From positions 1-64,000 of the forward strand of contig NZ_JBMGQR010000018.1 in the NCBI RefSeq assembly GCF_049059935.1: DNA of 64,000 nt, read 5' to 3'. The notes beneath the pieces were generated by a model. The model was not told where the DNA came from and did no database searches. It saw only the letters and a list, made by a program, of their open reading frames with translations. A program made the translations under genes and the position numbers. This document shows, one piece after another, positions 55,031 to 63,064 of the stretch; the first letter of the stretch is position 1, and every line of letters begins with the position of its first letter. This stretch comes from JAURVT01 sp049059935 (GTDB lineage Bacteria; Actinomycetota; Actinomycetes; Propionibacteriales; Nocardioidaceae).

Positions 55031-55864
55031 ATGAGCACCTGGATCTGCGTCGCGTGCGGTGTCGAGCACCGCGAGTCACCCGTGCCACCCGAGGTCTGCG
55101 ACATCTGCGCGGACGAGCGCCAGTACGTCCCGCCCGAGGGTCAGGCCTGGGCCACCCCCGACCAGCTCGCCGACTCGCACGGCACGGACGTCGTGCAGCT
55201 CGAGCCAGGGCTGCACGGCCTGGTCGTCGAGCCGCGGTTCGCGATCGGGCAGCACACGCTGCTCCTGCGGACCCCGGGCGGCAACCTGCTGTGGGAGCCG
55301 TCCGGCGTCGTCACCGAGAGGCTGGTGGAGGACGTCCGCGACCTCGGCGGCGTCGCGGCGGTCGCCGCGAGCCACCCGCACCTCGTCGGGGCGGCCGCGA
55401 CGTGGGCCGCCCGGTTCGACGCGCCGTTCTGGTTCAACGACGACGACCGCCGCTGGCTGCGCAGCGATGACGCCCACGTCCGGTGGTGGACGGGCACGGC
55501 CGAGGTGCTCCCGGGCGTCACGCTCGTCCAGGCCGGCGGTCACTTCCCGGGCAGCGCGGTGGCGCACTGGGCCGACGGCGCCGACGGCCGCGGCGAGCTG
55601 TTCACCGGTGACACCCTGATGGTGGGCCAGGACCGGGCCTCGGTGTCGTTCATGCGCAGCTACCCCAACCTGGTGCCGCTGTCGGAGCGGCTCGTGCGCA
55701 GGGTCGTCGGCTCGCTCGAGCCGCTCGCGTACGACCGCCTCCGCAGCGGGTTCGGGGTCGTCGTGGAGTCCGACGCCCGCGCCGTCGTCGAGCGGTCCGC
55801 CGACCGCTACGTCGGCTGGATCACCGACCGGATCAGGGACCCAGACGAACGTCTGAACCCCTGA
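55031..55864 (+). CDS. Metallo-beta-lactamase-fold hydrolase with N-terminal rubredoxin-like zinc ribbon
   Basis: 277 aa. Two CxxC pairs at the N-terminus (WICVACGVEH and CDICADERQYV) form a zinc knuckle or rubredoxin-like module. The MBL-like fold follows, with SHPHLVG, GGHFPGSAVAHW and FTGDTLMVG, but the usual HxHxDH is reduced to HPH, so catalysis is uncertain. GGAGG precedes the ATG at 55031. Substrate unknown. Confidence 0.78.
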   Translation: MSTWICVACGVEHRESPVPPEVCDICADERQYVPPEGQAWATPDQLADSHGTDVVQLEPGLHGLVVEPRFAIGQHTLLLRTPGGNLLWEPSGVVTERLVEDVRDLGGVAAVAASHPHLVGAAATWAARFDAPFWFNDDDRRWLRSDDAHVRWWTGTAEVLPGVTLVQAGGHFPGSAVAHWADGADGRGELFTGDTLMVGQDRASVSFMRSYPNLVPLSERLVRRVVGSLEPLAYDRLRSGFGVVVESDARAVVERSADRYVGWITDRIRDPDERLNP

Positions 55865-55972
55865 GCACGACCCGGCGGCGTTGCTCGCGGCTCGACGAAC
55901 GAACCCAGCTCGCCTTCGCCGCGGCGCCTTGCCGTGCGCGCTCTCAGGCGTCCAGAGGGTCAGCCTCGAGCG

Positions 55973-56758
55973 TCAGCCGATGAGGCCGCGAGCGAGGTCA
56001 GGCCGATCGGTGATGATCGCGTCGACGCCGGCCTCGACCAGGCGCTGCATGTCCTCGACGCCGTTGACGGTCCAGGCGTAGGTGGTGAGTCCGACCAGGC
56101 GGGCGCGGCGGACGTAGCCGGCCGTCACCGAGCCGTGCCAGGGGTTGACGCCCTTGGCCCACGACAGCAGCTGCGGACGCTGGGGCGCCACCTTGGTGAG
56201 CACCCCGTGCGACACCTGGGGTGCGAGCCGGTGGAACCGGCGCAGGGCGGCGGTGTCGAAGCTCTGCACCTCGACGTCGCGGCGGCGTCCCACCGGGTGG
56301 TGGTCCAGGACCAGGGCGAGGTCGCGCTCGATGCCGGGGAAGTGCGCGGGCTTCTTCAGCTCCAGCAGCAGCCGGACGTCGGTGAGCGCCAGGACGTCCA
56401 GCACCTCGACGAGGGTCGGCACCGGCTCGTGGACGGCGCGGCGACCCCAGCGGGCGCCGGCGTCGAGCTCGGACAGCTCGGCGAGGGTGAACGTCTCCAC
56501 CGGGTCGTCGGCGCGGGACGGCCAGACGCGCTCGATGTCGGTGGTGCGGCGCAGCGTGCGGTCGTGGAGGACGACGAGCTGGCCGTCCGCGGTGCGCTGG
56601 ACGTCGATCTCGACCTCGTCGCTGCCGGCGTCGACGGCCGCGCGCACCGCGGACAGGGTGTTCTCGGGGGCGGCGTGGCTGAAGCCCCGGTGCGCGACCA
56701 CGCGCGTCCGCGACTCCTGCTCGGCCACCGTCTGCTTCCAGGCGCTCAGCACGCTCAT
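55973..56758 (-). CDS. Glycerophosphodiester phosphodiesterase, cytoplasmic
   Basis: 261 aa. TIM-barrel GDPD signature AHRGFSHAAPENTLSAVRAAVDAGSDEVEIDVQRTADGQLVVLHD holds the His, Glu and Asp ligands of the active site. No signal peptide. It frees glycerol-3-phosphate from phospholipid head groups. It sits next to a secreted paralogue. Confidence 0.92.
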   Translation of the reverse strand: MSVLSAWKQTVAEQESRTRVVAHRGFSHAAPENTLSAVRAAVDAGSDEVEIDVQRTADGQLVVLHDRTLRRTTDIERVWPSRADDPVETFTLAELSELDAGARWGRRAVHEPVPTLVEVLDVLALTDVRLLLELKKPAHFPGIERDLALVLDHHPVGRRRDVEVQSFDTAALRRFHRLAPQVSHGVLTKVAPQRPQLLSWAKGVNPWHGSVTAGYVRRARLVGLTTYAWTVNGVEDMQRLVEAGVDAIITDRPDLARGLIG

Positions 56759-56849
56759 GACCTCGACGGTCCACCCCGGGCGTGGCGCGGCGGGGATTCG
56801 CGCAACGCGCCGAGGTGAGCGTCGGGTGAACAGCGCACGTCGGCGTCGC

Positions 56850-57695
56850 TCAGCGCAGCGCCAGGTACGCGACGTCGGGGTCGTCGGTGATGATGCCGTC
56901 GACGCCGTAGCGCGCCATCCGGCGGATCTCGGCGGGGTCGTTGACGGTGTAGACGAACGTCAGGAAGCCCGCCTGCTGCGCCCGGCGCACCCAGGCCCGG
57001 GTCACCGTGCGGTAGCTGGGGTTGATCGCCTCGGCCCAGCGGTAGGTGCGCGGGTCGGCCGGCGGCGCGCCGACGAGCACGCCCACCTCGGCCTCGGGCT
57101 CGAGCTCGTCGAACGTCTCGACCGACCCCACGTCGAAGCTCTGCACCTGCACGCCGTCGTCGGTGCCCGGCTCGATCAGCTCGAAGCGGTCGAGGACGCG
57201 GGCCACCTGACGCTCGATGCCGGGGAACCGAGACGGGTCCTTGAGCTCGAGCAGCAGCTTGGAGCGCGTCCCGGCGAGGACCCGGATCGCCTGGTCGAGG
57301 GTCGGCACGCGGGTGCCGTCGAACGCCGCACCCTTCCACGAGCCGGCATCGAGACGCTTCAGCTCGGCCCACGTGAAGTCGCTGACGGGCGACGTCGCGC
57401 GCTCGGGGTAGACCTCCTCGACGTCGGTGGTGCGCCGCAGGTCGGCGTCGTGGAGCAGGACCAGCTTGCGGTCCTTGGTGCGCTGGACGTCGATCTCGAC
57501 GAAGTCCGCCTTGGCCTGCACGGCGCGGCGGACGGCGGGCAGGGTGTTCTCCGGCGCGGCGGCCGAGAAGCCGCGGTGCGCGACGAGCAGCGGGTCGGCG
57601 TCAGCGGCGCCGGACGCGGGCGTCGCGCCCAGGGTGGTGACGGCGAGGGCGGCGGCCAGGGTGGCGGTCGCGGCGAGACGGAAACGGGTCGACAT
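56850..57695 (-). CDS. Glycerophosphodiester phosphodiesterase, secreted
   Basis: 281 aa. The signal peptide (MSTRFRLAATATLAAALAVTTLG...ASGA) is clear and the ATG at 57695 follows GGAAGG. The GDPD core AHRGFSAAAPENT and EIDVQRTKDRKLVLLHD matches its neighbour closely over the whole length, so the pair arose by tandem duplication. It would act on glycerophosphodiesters outside the cell. Confidence 0.92.
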   Translation of the reverse strand: MSTRFRLAATATLAAALAVTTLGATPASGAADADPLLVAHRGFSAAAPENTLPAVRRAVQAKADFVEIDVQRTKDRKLVLLHDADLRRTTDVEEVYPERATSPVSDFTWAELKRLDAGSWKGAAFDGTRVPTLDQAIRVLAGTRSKLLLELKDPSRFPGIERQVARVLDRFELIEPGTDDGVQVQSFDVGSVETFDELEPEAEVGVLVGAPPADPRTYRWAEAINPSYRTVTRAWVRRAQQAGFLTFVYTVNDPAEIRRMARYGVDGIITDDPDVAYLALR

Positions 57696-57843
57696 GGCGG
57701 TCGGGCCTTCCTTCGGGGTCGTGTCGGTGGGCCTCCTCCCCACCACGCGTGTCGCCGCACCGGCGTGCGGCCGTCCGGCCGTCGACGGCCCGGTGAACAC
57801 CCGCCGCGCTGCGTCCGCGGGACGACGTGCCTACCGTGGGCCC

Positions 57844-58356
57844 ATGTCAGACGTGCTGAGCCAGGTGTTCACCGACCAGGTCGAGCGGATCGACGGTCTC
57901 GTCGAGGGCCTCACCGACGGCCTGTCCGACGAGGTCGCCTTCTGGCGGCCCGACCCCGCCGCGAACTCGGTGTCGTGGCTCCTGTGGCACCTGTCGCGGG
58001 TGCAGGACGACCACGTGGCCGGCCTGGCCGGCACCGAGCAGGTGTGGACGTCGCAGGGCTTCGCGTCTCGCGCCGGCCTGCCCTTCGGCGACTCCGAGAT
58101 CGGCTACGGGCAGGACTCCGACGAGGTGGGCGCCGTCCGGCTCGGCGGCGCGTTCCTGCGCGAGTACCACCGCGCCGTCCACGCCGCCACGCTCGAGTAC
58201 GTCGGTCGTCTGGACGACGCGGAGGTCGACCGCGTCGTCGACGCCGACTGGGACCCGCCCGTCACCGCCGGCGTCCGCCTCGTCAGCCTGATCGGCGACT
58301 GCCTGCAGCACGCCGGCCAGGCCGCCTACGTCGTCGGGCTCGCCGAGCGCCGCTGA
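57844..58356 (+). CDS. DinB-family protein
   Basis: 170 aa four-helix bundle type with VSWLLWHLSRVQDDHVAGLAG and IGDCLQHAGQAAYVVG, where His residues can bind metal. DinB/DUF664 proteins include thiol-dependent (mycothiol or bacillithiol) transferases; the exact reaction is unknown. TACCGT lies 6 nt before the ATG (leaderless type). Confidence 0.85.
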   Translation: MSDVLSQVFTDQVERIDGLVEGLTDGLSDEVAFWRPDPAANSVSWLLWHLSRVQDDHVAGLAGTEQVWTSQGFASRAGLPFGDSEIGYGQDSDEVGAVRLGGAFLREYHRAVHAATLEYVGRLDDAEVDRVVDADWDPPVTAGVRLVSLIGDCLQHAGQAAYVVGLAERR

Positions 58357-58405
58357 CGGTCCGCCCCGCGCGCTCCTCCCGCCCGGCCCCTTCCGCCCGG
58401 ATCGC

Positions 58406-58483
58406 CGAGTGGCGCACAACTGTGCCCGAGTGGCGCAAACCCGGGGTGGATCGCGCGTGTCGACCCCGAGTTTGCGCCACTCG
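58406..58483. repeat. 78-bp intergenic palindromic element, copy 3
   Basis: Units at 58406, 58427 and inverted at 58473, exact CGAGTGGCGCA in all three. Stem 58427-58446 / 58464-58483 is 20 bp with one mismatch, and the loop contains GGATCGCGCGTGTCGA as in copy 1. It lies between the convergent DinB and acetoacetyl-CoA synthetase genes. Confidence 0.9.
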
Positions 58484-58504
58484 GCGGGCAGGCGACGGCG
58501 TGGG

Positions 58505-60475
58505 TCAGGAGGGGCGGAACGCGACGAACGCGTCGAGGGACTCGGGGTTCGCGAGCGCCCCACGGGCGGCGGCGTCGTCGACGTCGGCACCGCGCAGGAT
58601 CTTCTTGACGGGCACCTCGAGCTTCTTGCCCGAAAGGGTGCGCGGCAGGGACGGGACGGCGTGCAGCTCGTCGGGCACGTGGCGCGGCGACAGGTTGCCG
58701 CGCAGCGCGGACGCGACCTCGCGGCGCAGGGCGTCGTCGAGCTCAGTGCCCTCGGCGAGCACCACGAACAGCATCAGGGTGCCCGCGCCGCCGGACGGGT
58801 CCTCGAGGTGCACGACGAGGCTGTCGGCCACCTCGTCGAGGTCCTCGACGACGCTGTAGAACTCCGCGGTGCCGAGCCGGACGCCGCCGCGGTTGAGGGT
58901 CGCGTCGCTGCGGCCGCTGAGCACCGACGAGCCGTCCTCGTCGATGCTGATCCAGTCGCCGTGACGCCACACGCCGGGGATGTCGGCGAAGTACGCGTCG
59001 CGGTAGCGGCTGCCGTCGTCGTCGCCCCAGAAGCCCACCGGCATCGACGGGGTGGGTCGCTCGATCACCAGCTCGCCGACCTCGCCGACGACCGGGCGGG
59101 CCTGCTCGTCGTACGCGGCCACCGCCGAGCCCAGGCAGCGGCACGAGATGCGTCCGGCGCGGACCGGGGAGAGCGGGCTGGCGCCGACGAACGCGCTGCA
59201 GACGTCGGTGCCGCCCGACACCGACTCCAGGTGCACGTCCGGCCCGACCGCGTCGTGCACCCAGTAGAAGCCCTCGACGGGCAGCGGGGCGCCGGTGGAC
59301 CCGACGGCGCGCAGCCGCGACAGGTCGGCCACCTCGCGCGGCTCGAGGCCCTCCTTGCGGCACTGGAGCAGGAACGGCGCGCTGGTGCCGAAGTAGGTGA
59401 TGCCGAGCTCGTCGGCCAGGCGCCACAGCGCGCCGAGGTCGGGGTGCGCGGGGTTGCCGTCGACCAGCACGACCGTCGACCCGACCGCCAGGCCCGAGAC
59501 CAGCAGGTTCCACATCATCCAGCCGGTGGTGGAGAACCAGAAGAACGTGTCGGTGGGTCCGAGGTCCATCTGCAGGCCCAGGCCCTTGAGGTGCTCCAGC
59601 ATGATGCCGCCGTGCCCGTGGACGATGGGCTTGGGGAGCCCGGTCGTGCCCGAGGAGAACAGCACGTAGAGCGGGTGGTCGAACGGCACCCGGTCGAAGG
59701 CGAGGTCGGCCGGCTCGGCGAGCAGGTCGTCCCAGGTGAGGGCGCCGTCGGGAGCGGACGCGTCGGCGTCGAGGTAGGGCAGCCAGACGGTGGCCTGCAG
59801 GCTGGGCAGTCCGGCGCGGATGGCGTCGACCTCGTCGCGCCGCGACACCGGCTTGTCGCCGTACCGGTACCCGTCGACGGCCAGCAGGACGGTGGGCTCG
59901 ATCTGCTGCCAGCGGTCGACGACGCTGCGGGTGCCGAACTCGGGCGCGCACGAGGAGAAGATCGCCCCCAGGCTCGCCGTGGCCAGGAGGAGCACGAGCG
60001 TCTCGGGGATGTTGGGCGCGTAGGCGGCGACGCGGTCGCCGCGCGAGACGCCGAGCCGGACGAGGCCGGCGCGGGCCCGGGCGACGGCGTCACGGAGCCC
60101 GGCGGCGGTGAGGCGCACCTCGTCGCGTGACTGCGAGCGCGCCACCACGACGACGTCGTCGTCGGCACGTCCCGGCAGCCGCAGCATCGCCTCGGCGTAG
60201 CTCAGCCGCACGTCGGTGAACCAGCGCGAGCCGGGCATGGCCTCGTGGGCGAGGGCCGGGCCGGGGCCGTCGGCGGGGGTGTCGGCCGGCACGTCGAACC
60301 AGCGCCACACCGCAGCCCAGAACCCGTCGAGGTCGGTGGTGGACCAGCGCCAGAGGTCCTCGTAGCCGGCGAACGTCAGCCCGGTGGACTGCTCGGCCGC
60401 CGTCGCGAAGCGTCCGAGCGCGGTGGTGCTGCGCGCGGCGGGAGTGGGCTGCCAGAGGACGTCGTCGTCGGTCAC
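58505..60475 (-). CDS. Acetoacetyl-CoA synthetase
   Basis: 656 aa ANL-family ligase that activates acetoacetate with ATP and CoA. The length and N-terminus (LWQPTPAARSTTALGRF) fit the acetoacetate-CoA ligase subgroup. AMP-binding motif YVLFSSGTTGLPKPIVHGHGG, then WFSTTGWMMWN, GDWISIDEDGSSVLSGRSDATLNRGGVRLGTAEFY and the C-terminal SGKKLEVPVKK with the adenylation Lys. Its stop codon faces repeat copy 3. Confidence 0.9.
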   Translation of the reverse strand: MTDDDVLWQPTPAARSTTALGRFATAAEQSTGLTFAGYEDLWRWSTTDLDGFWAAVWRWFDVPADTPADGPGPALAHEAMPGSRWFTDVRLSYAEAMLRLPGRADDDVVVVARSQSRDEVRLTAAGLRDAVARARAGLVRLGVSRGDRVAAYAPNIPETLVLLLATASLGAIFSSCAPEFGTRSVVDRWQQIEPTVLLAVDGYRYGDKPVSRRDEVDAIRAGLPSLQATVWLPYLDADASAPDGALTWDDLLAEPADLAFDRVPFDHPLYVLFSSGTTGLPKPIVHGHGGIMLEHLKGLGLQMDLGPTDTFFWFSTTGWMMWNLLVSGLAVGSTVVLVDGNPAHPDLGALWRLADELGITYFGTSAPFLLQCRKEGLEPREVADLSRLRAVGSTGAPLPVEGFYWVHDAVGPDVHLESVSGGTDVCSAFVGASPLSPVRAGRISCRCLGSAVAAYDEQARPVVGEVGELVIERPTPSMPVGFWGDDDGSRYRDAYFADIPGVWRHGDWISIDEDGSSVLSGRSDATLNRGGVRLGTAEFYSVVEDLDEVADSLVVHLEDPSGGAGTLMLFVVLAEGTELDDALRREVASALRGNLSPRHVPDELHAVPSLPRTLSGKKLEVPVKKILRGADVDDAAARGALANPESLDAFVAFRPS

Positions 60476-60476
60476 G

Positions 60477-61313
60477 TCAGTCCTCGGTGGGAGCGCTGCT
60501 CAGGCGGGCCATGGCCAGGTGCGCCAGCGCGAAGGTGGCGGCCGACAGCAGGGGCACGATGACGAACGCCCACCCGGTGGCGGACAGGCCGAGGAACAGC
60601 CCGAGCACCACGACGGGCACCAGGACGACGCCCACGAAGGCCGTGGCGCCGGGCTCGGGCGCGTCGAGGGCACGCAGCGCACGGCTGCCGACGACGATCG
60701 TCGCGACGCCCACGATCGCCAGGACCAGGAAGCCCCACCGTCCGCCGGCGGGGGTGCCGAGCAGGGCGGCGAACACCTCGGTGGCCGCCCAGCAGAGCAG
60801 CACGGCCACCAGCCCGAGCACGAGCCCGAGCACCGCGGCCAGCGCGGGCATCGGCAGGGCACGGGCACGGTCGAGCCGGACGGCGACGGCGCGCCGCACG
60901 TCGTCCGACCGCTCGCGCACGCGCACGGCGACCGGCGAGGAGGGCTCGGCGCGGGGCTCGTCCACGACGACGGTCGCGGCGTCGTCCTCGCGCGTCTCGG
61001 ACGACGGGTCCTGGCGGCGTCGCCACGACGGCAGCGAGGGCAGCGAGAGGGTGGGCATCGACACCTTGGGCACCGACACCGAGGGCAGCGAGAGCCTGGG
61101 GGCGCGCGCTGCCCGACGGCCCGGCGCGGGCGCCCGTCGCTCGTCGCGCTCGACCGGCTCGACGACGGGCAGGGGCGCCGTGTCGTCGTCGGCCGCGCGG
61201 TGGGACGCAGGTGCCGGTGCGGCGACGGGTGGCGGCGCGGCCACCGGCTTGCGGACGACCCGGCGCACCACGCGGCGCTGCGGTGTCGGCTCGCCCGAGG
61301 TGTCGTCGCTCAC
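60477..61313 (-). CDS. Membrane protein with long Pro/Arg-rich cytosolic N-terminus
   Basis: 278 aa. The first 150 residues are disordered and basic, with repeated S-x-P units (LPSVSVPKVSMPTLSLPSLP). Four transmembrane helices follow. I do not recognise a family. The GTG at 61313 lies 8 nt after a CAGACT box. The stop is 1 bp before the acetoacetyl-CoA synthetase start, so the two may be co-transcribed. Confidence 0.7.
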   Translation of the reverse strand: MSDDTSGEPTPQRRVVRRVVRKPVAAPPPVAAPAPASHRAADDDTAPLPVVEPVERDERRAPAPGRRAARAPRLSLPSVSVPKVSMPTLSLPSLPSWRRRQDPSSETREDDAATVVVDEPRAEPSSPVAVRVRERSDDVRRAVAVRLDRARALPMPALAAVLGLVLGLVAVLLCWAATEVFAALLGTPAGGRWGFLVLAIVGVATIVVGSRALRALDAPEPGATAFVGVVLVPVVVLGLFLGLSATGWAFVIVPLLSAATFALAHLAMARLSSAPTED

Positions 61314-61455
61314 AGTGGACCAGTCTGGCACAGCGCCGGTGGCACCGGTGGCGGGCCGCAGACGGCGAGAGCCCCGGACCAGGTGGTCCAGGGCTCTGCG
61401 TCGGCCGGCAGCGTTCGGACTGCGGTTCGGCCTGAGGTGTTCGTGTGGTGCTGTG

Positions 61456-61529
61456 TCGGGGTGACAGGATTTGAACCTGCGGCCTCGTCGTCCCGAACGA
61501 CGCGCGCTACCAAGCTGCGCCACACCCCG
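61456..61529 (-). tRNA. tRNA-Pro (CGG)
   Basis: 74 nt, CCA not encoded. Acceptor CGGGGTG/CACCCCG, anticodon stem CGTCG/CGACG with loop TTCGGGA (anticodon CGG), T-arm GCAGGTTCAAATCCTGT. A TAGAGT -10 box lies 22 nt upstream, inside the end of the next gene. Confidence 0.96.
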
Positions 61530-61554
61530 GGTGTCCCGGAGGACAGGGGAGACT

Positions 61555-62475
61555 CTACAGGCTGGCGGCACCCCCGGGCGCCGGGGTCAGCGTGAGGAGG
61601 GTGGCCTCGGGGCGGCAGGCCAGCCGGACGGGCGCGAACGGCGACGTGCCGAGCCCCGCCGAGACGTTCATCCACGACGTCCGACCGTCGGCGTGGTGCT
61701 GGTGCAGGCCCTTGACGCGGGCGCGGTCGAGGTCGCAGTTGGTGACCAGCGCGCCGTAGCCGGGGACGCAGACCTGGCCGCCGTGCGTGTGGCCCGCGAG
61801 GATCAGCGGACGGTCGGCGGCGGTGAACGCGTCGAGCACCCGCAGGTAGGGGGCGTGGGCGACGCCGATGCGCAGGTCGCCGTCCGCGCGCGGTGCGCGG
61901 TCGAGGACGGTGAGGTCGTCGAGGTCGAGGTGCGGGTCGTCCACGCCGACGAACGACAGGTCGAGGCCGCGGACGCTCAGCGACCCCCAGGCGTTGGTCA
62001 GGTCGAGCCAGCCGTGCGCTGAGTAGGCCTCGCGCAGCTCGCGCCAGGGCATGTCGATGTCGCGCCGGCGCACACCTCCGGAGTGGTCGACGAGGTACTT
62101 GAGCGGGTTGCTCGGCCGGGGCGAGTAGTAGTCGTTGGACCCGAAGACGAACACGCCGGGCAGGTCGAGCAGGTCGCCGTGCGCGCGCAGGACCGCCGGC
62201 GCGGCCTCGGGGTGCGCGAGGTTGTCGCCCGTCGAGACCACCAGGTCGGGGTCGAGGTCGGCCAGGGCGGCCACCCACCGCTGCTTGTCGCGCTGGTTCG
62301 GCGTCATGTGCAGGTCGGACAGGTGCAGCACCTTCAGGGGCGCCGACCCGGCCGGCAGGACGGGGGCCTCGACGCGCCGCAGGGCGAACCACCGACGCTC
62401 CACCCCCGCCGCCCAGGCGAACGTCGCGGCGCCCGCGGCGGCGGTGGCCACGGCTGTCCGGGTGAGGGGATGCAT
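61555..62475 (-). CDS. Metallophosphoesterase, membrane-anchored
   Basis: 306 aa. An N-terminal hydrophobic anchor is followed by the calcineurin-like core: HLSDLHM, VSTGDNLAH, FGSNDYY (usual GNHD is GSND), GVAHAP and LAGHTHGGQV. It probably cleaves phosphoesters outside or at the membrane, like YkuE-type enzymes. TAGGCT lies 6 nt before the ATG (leaderless type). Confidence 0.9.
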   Translation of the reverse strand: MHPLTRTAVATAAAGAATFAWAAGVERRWFALRRVEAPVLPAGSAPLKVLHLSDLHMTPNQRDKQRWVAALADLDPDLVVSTGDNLAHPEAAPAVLRAHGDLLDLPGVFVFGSNDYYSPRPSNPLKYLVDHSGGVRRRDIDMPWRELREAYSAHGWLDLTNAWGSLSVRGLDLSFVGVDDPHLDLDDLTVLDRAPRADGDLRIGVAHAPYLRVLDAFTAADRPLILAGHTHGGQVCVPGYGALVTNCDLDRARVKGLHQHHADGRTSWMNVSAGLGTSPFAPVRLACRPEATLLTLTPAPGGAASL

Positions 62476-62532
62476 CGCACCAGCCTAGGGCGGGTGCGGC
62501 ACCCGGTTGCCGTCCCGGGGATCATGGAGACC

Positions 62533-62988
62533 ATGAGTGCACTCAAGGACCGCCTGCGCGACGACCTCACCTCCTCGATCAAGGCGCGTGACTCGATCCG
62601 ATCGGGCACGCTGCGCATGGTGCTCACGGCCGTCACGAACGCCGAGGTGTCGGGCAAGCAGGCCCGCGAGCTCACCGACGACGACGTGCTCGGCGTGCTC
62701 ACCTCGGAGGCCAAGAAGCGCCGCGAGGCCGCCGAGGCGTTCGACGCCGGTCACCGCCCCGAGCTGGCCGACAAGGAGCGGGCCGAGGCCGCGGTCCTGG
62801 CCGAGTACCTGCCCGAGCCGATCGGCGTGGACGAGGTGCGCGCCATCGTCGCCGCGGCGATCGAGCAGACCGGCGCCGACGGCATGAAGGCCATGGGCCA
62901 GGTCATGGGCGTCGTCCAGCCGCAGGTCAAGGGTCGCGCCGACGGCGCGGTCGTGGCCGCCGAGGTGCGTCGCCAGCTCGGCGCCTGA
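62533..62988 (+). CDS. GatB/YqeY domain protein
   Basis: 151 aa. The full YqeY family sequence is seen (MSALKDRLRDDLTSSIKARDSIRSGTLRMVLTA, YLPEPIGVDEVRAIV, GMKAMGQVMGVVQPQVKGRADGAVV). It resembles the tRNA-binding tail of GatB but stands alone; function unproven. An ATG at 62524 is also in frame. Confidence 0.9.
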   Translation: MSALKDRLRDDLTSSIKARDSIRSGTLRMVLTAVTNAEVSGKQARELTDDDVLGVLTSEAKKRREAAEAFDAGHRPELADKERAEAAVLAEYLPEPIGVDEVRAIVAAAIEQTGADGMKAMGQVMGVVQPQVKGRADGAVVAAEVRRQLGA

Positions 62989-63003
62989 CACCGCCGCGGA
63001 CGC

Positions 63004-63040
63004 ACGAGGGCCCGCACCCCGGTGGGGTGCGGGCCCTCGT
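63004..63040. terminator. Perfect hairpin between YqeY and PBP genes
   Basis: 17-bp perfect arms (ACGAGGGCCCGCACCCC and its complement) around a 3-nt loop, between convergent genes. It is probably a bidirectional terminator. Confidence 0.85.
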
Positions 63041-63064
63041 CACGTCAGGACCGGGTCGACGACC

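Noticed and set aside
55865..55972. Possible small gene or RNA between the MBL and GDPD genes
   Set aside because: The 108 bp contain no ribosome site, no long stem and no conserved motif that I can recognise.
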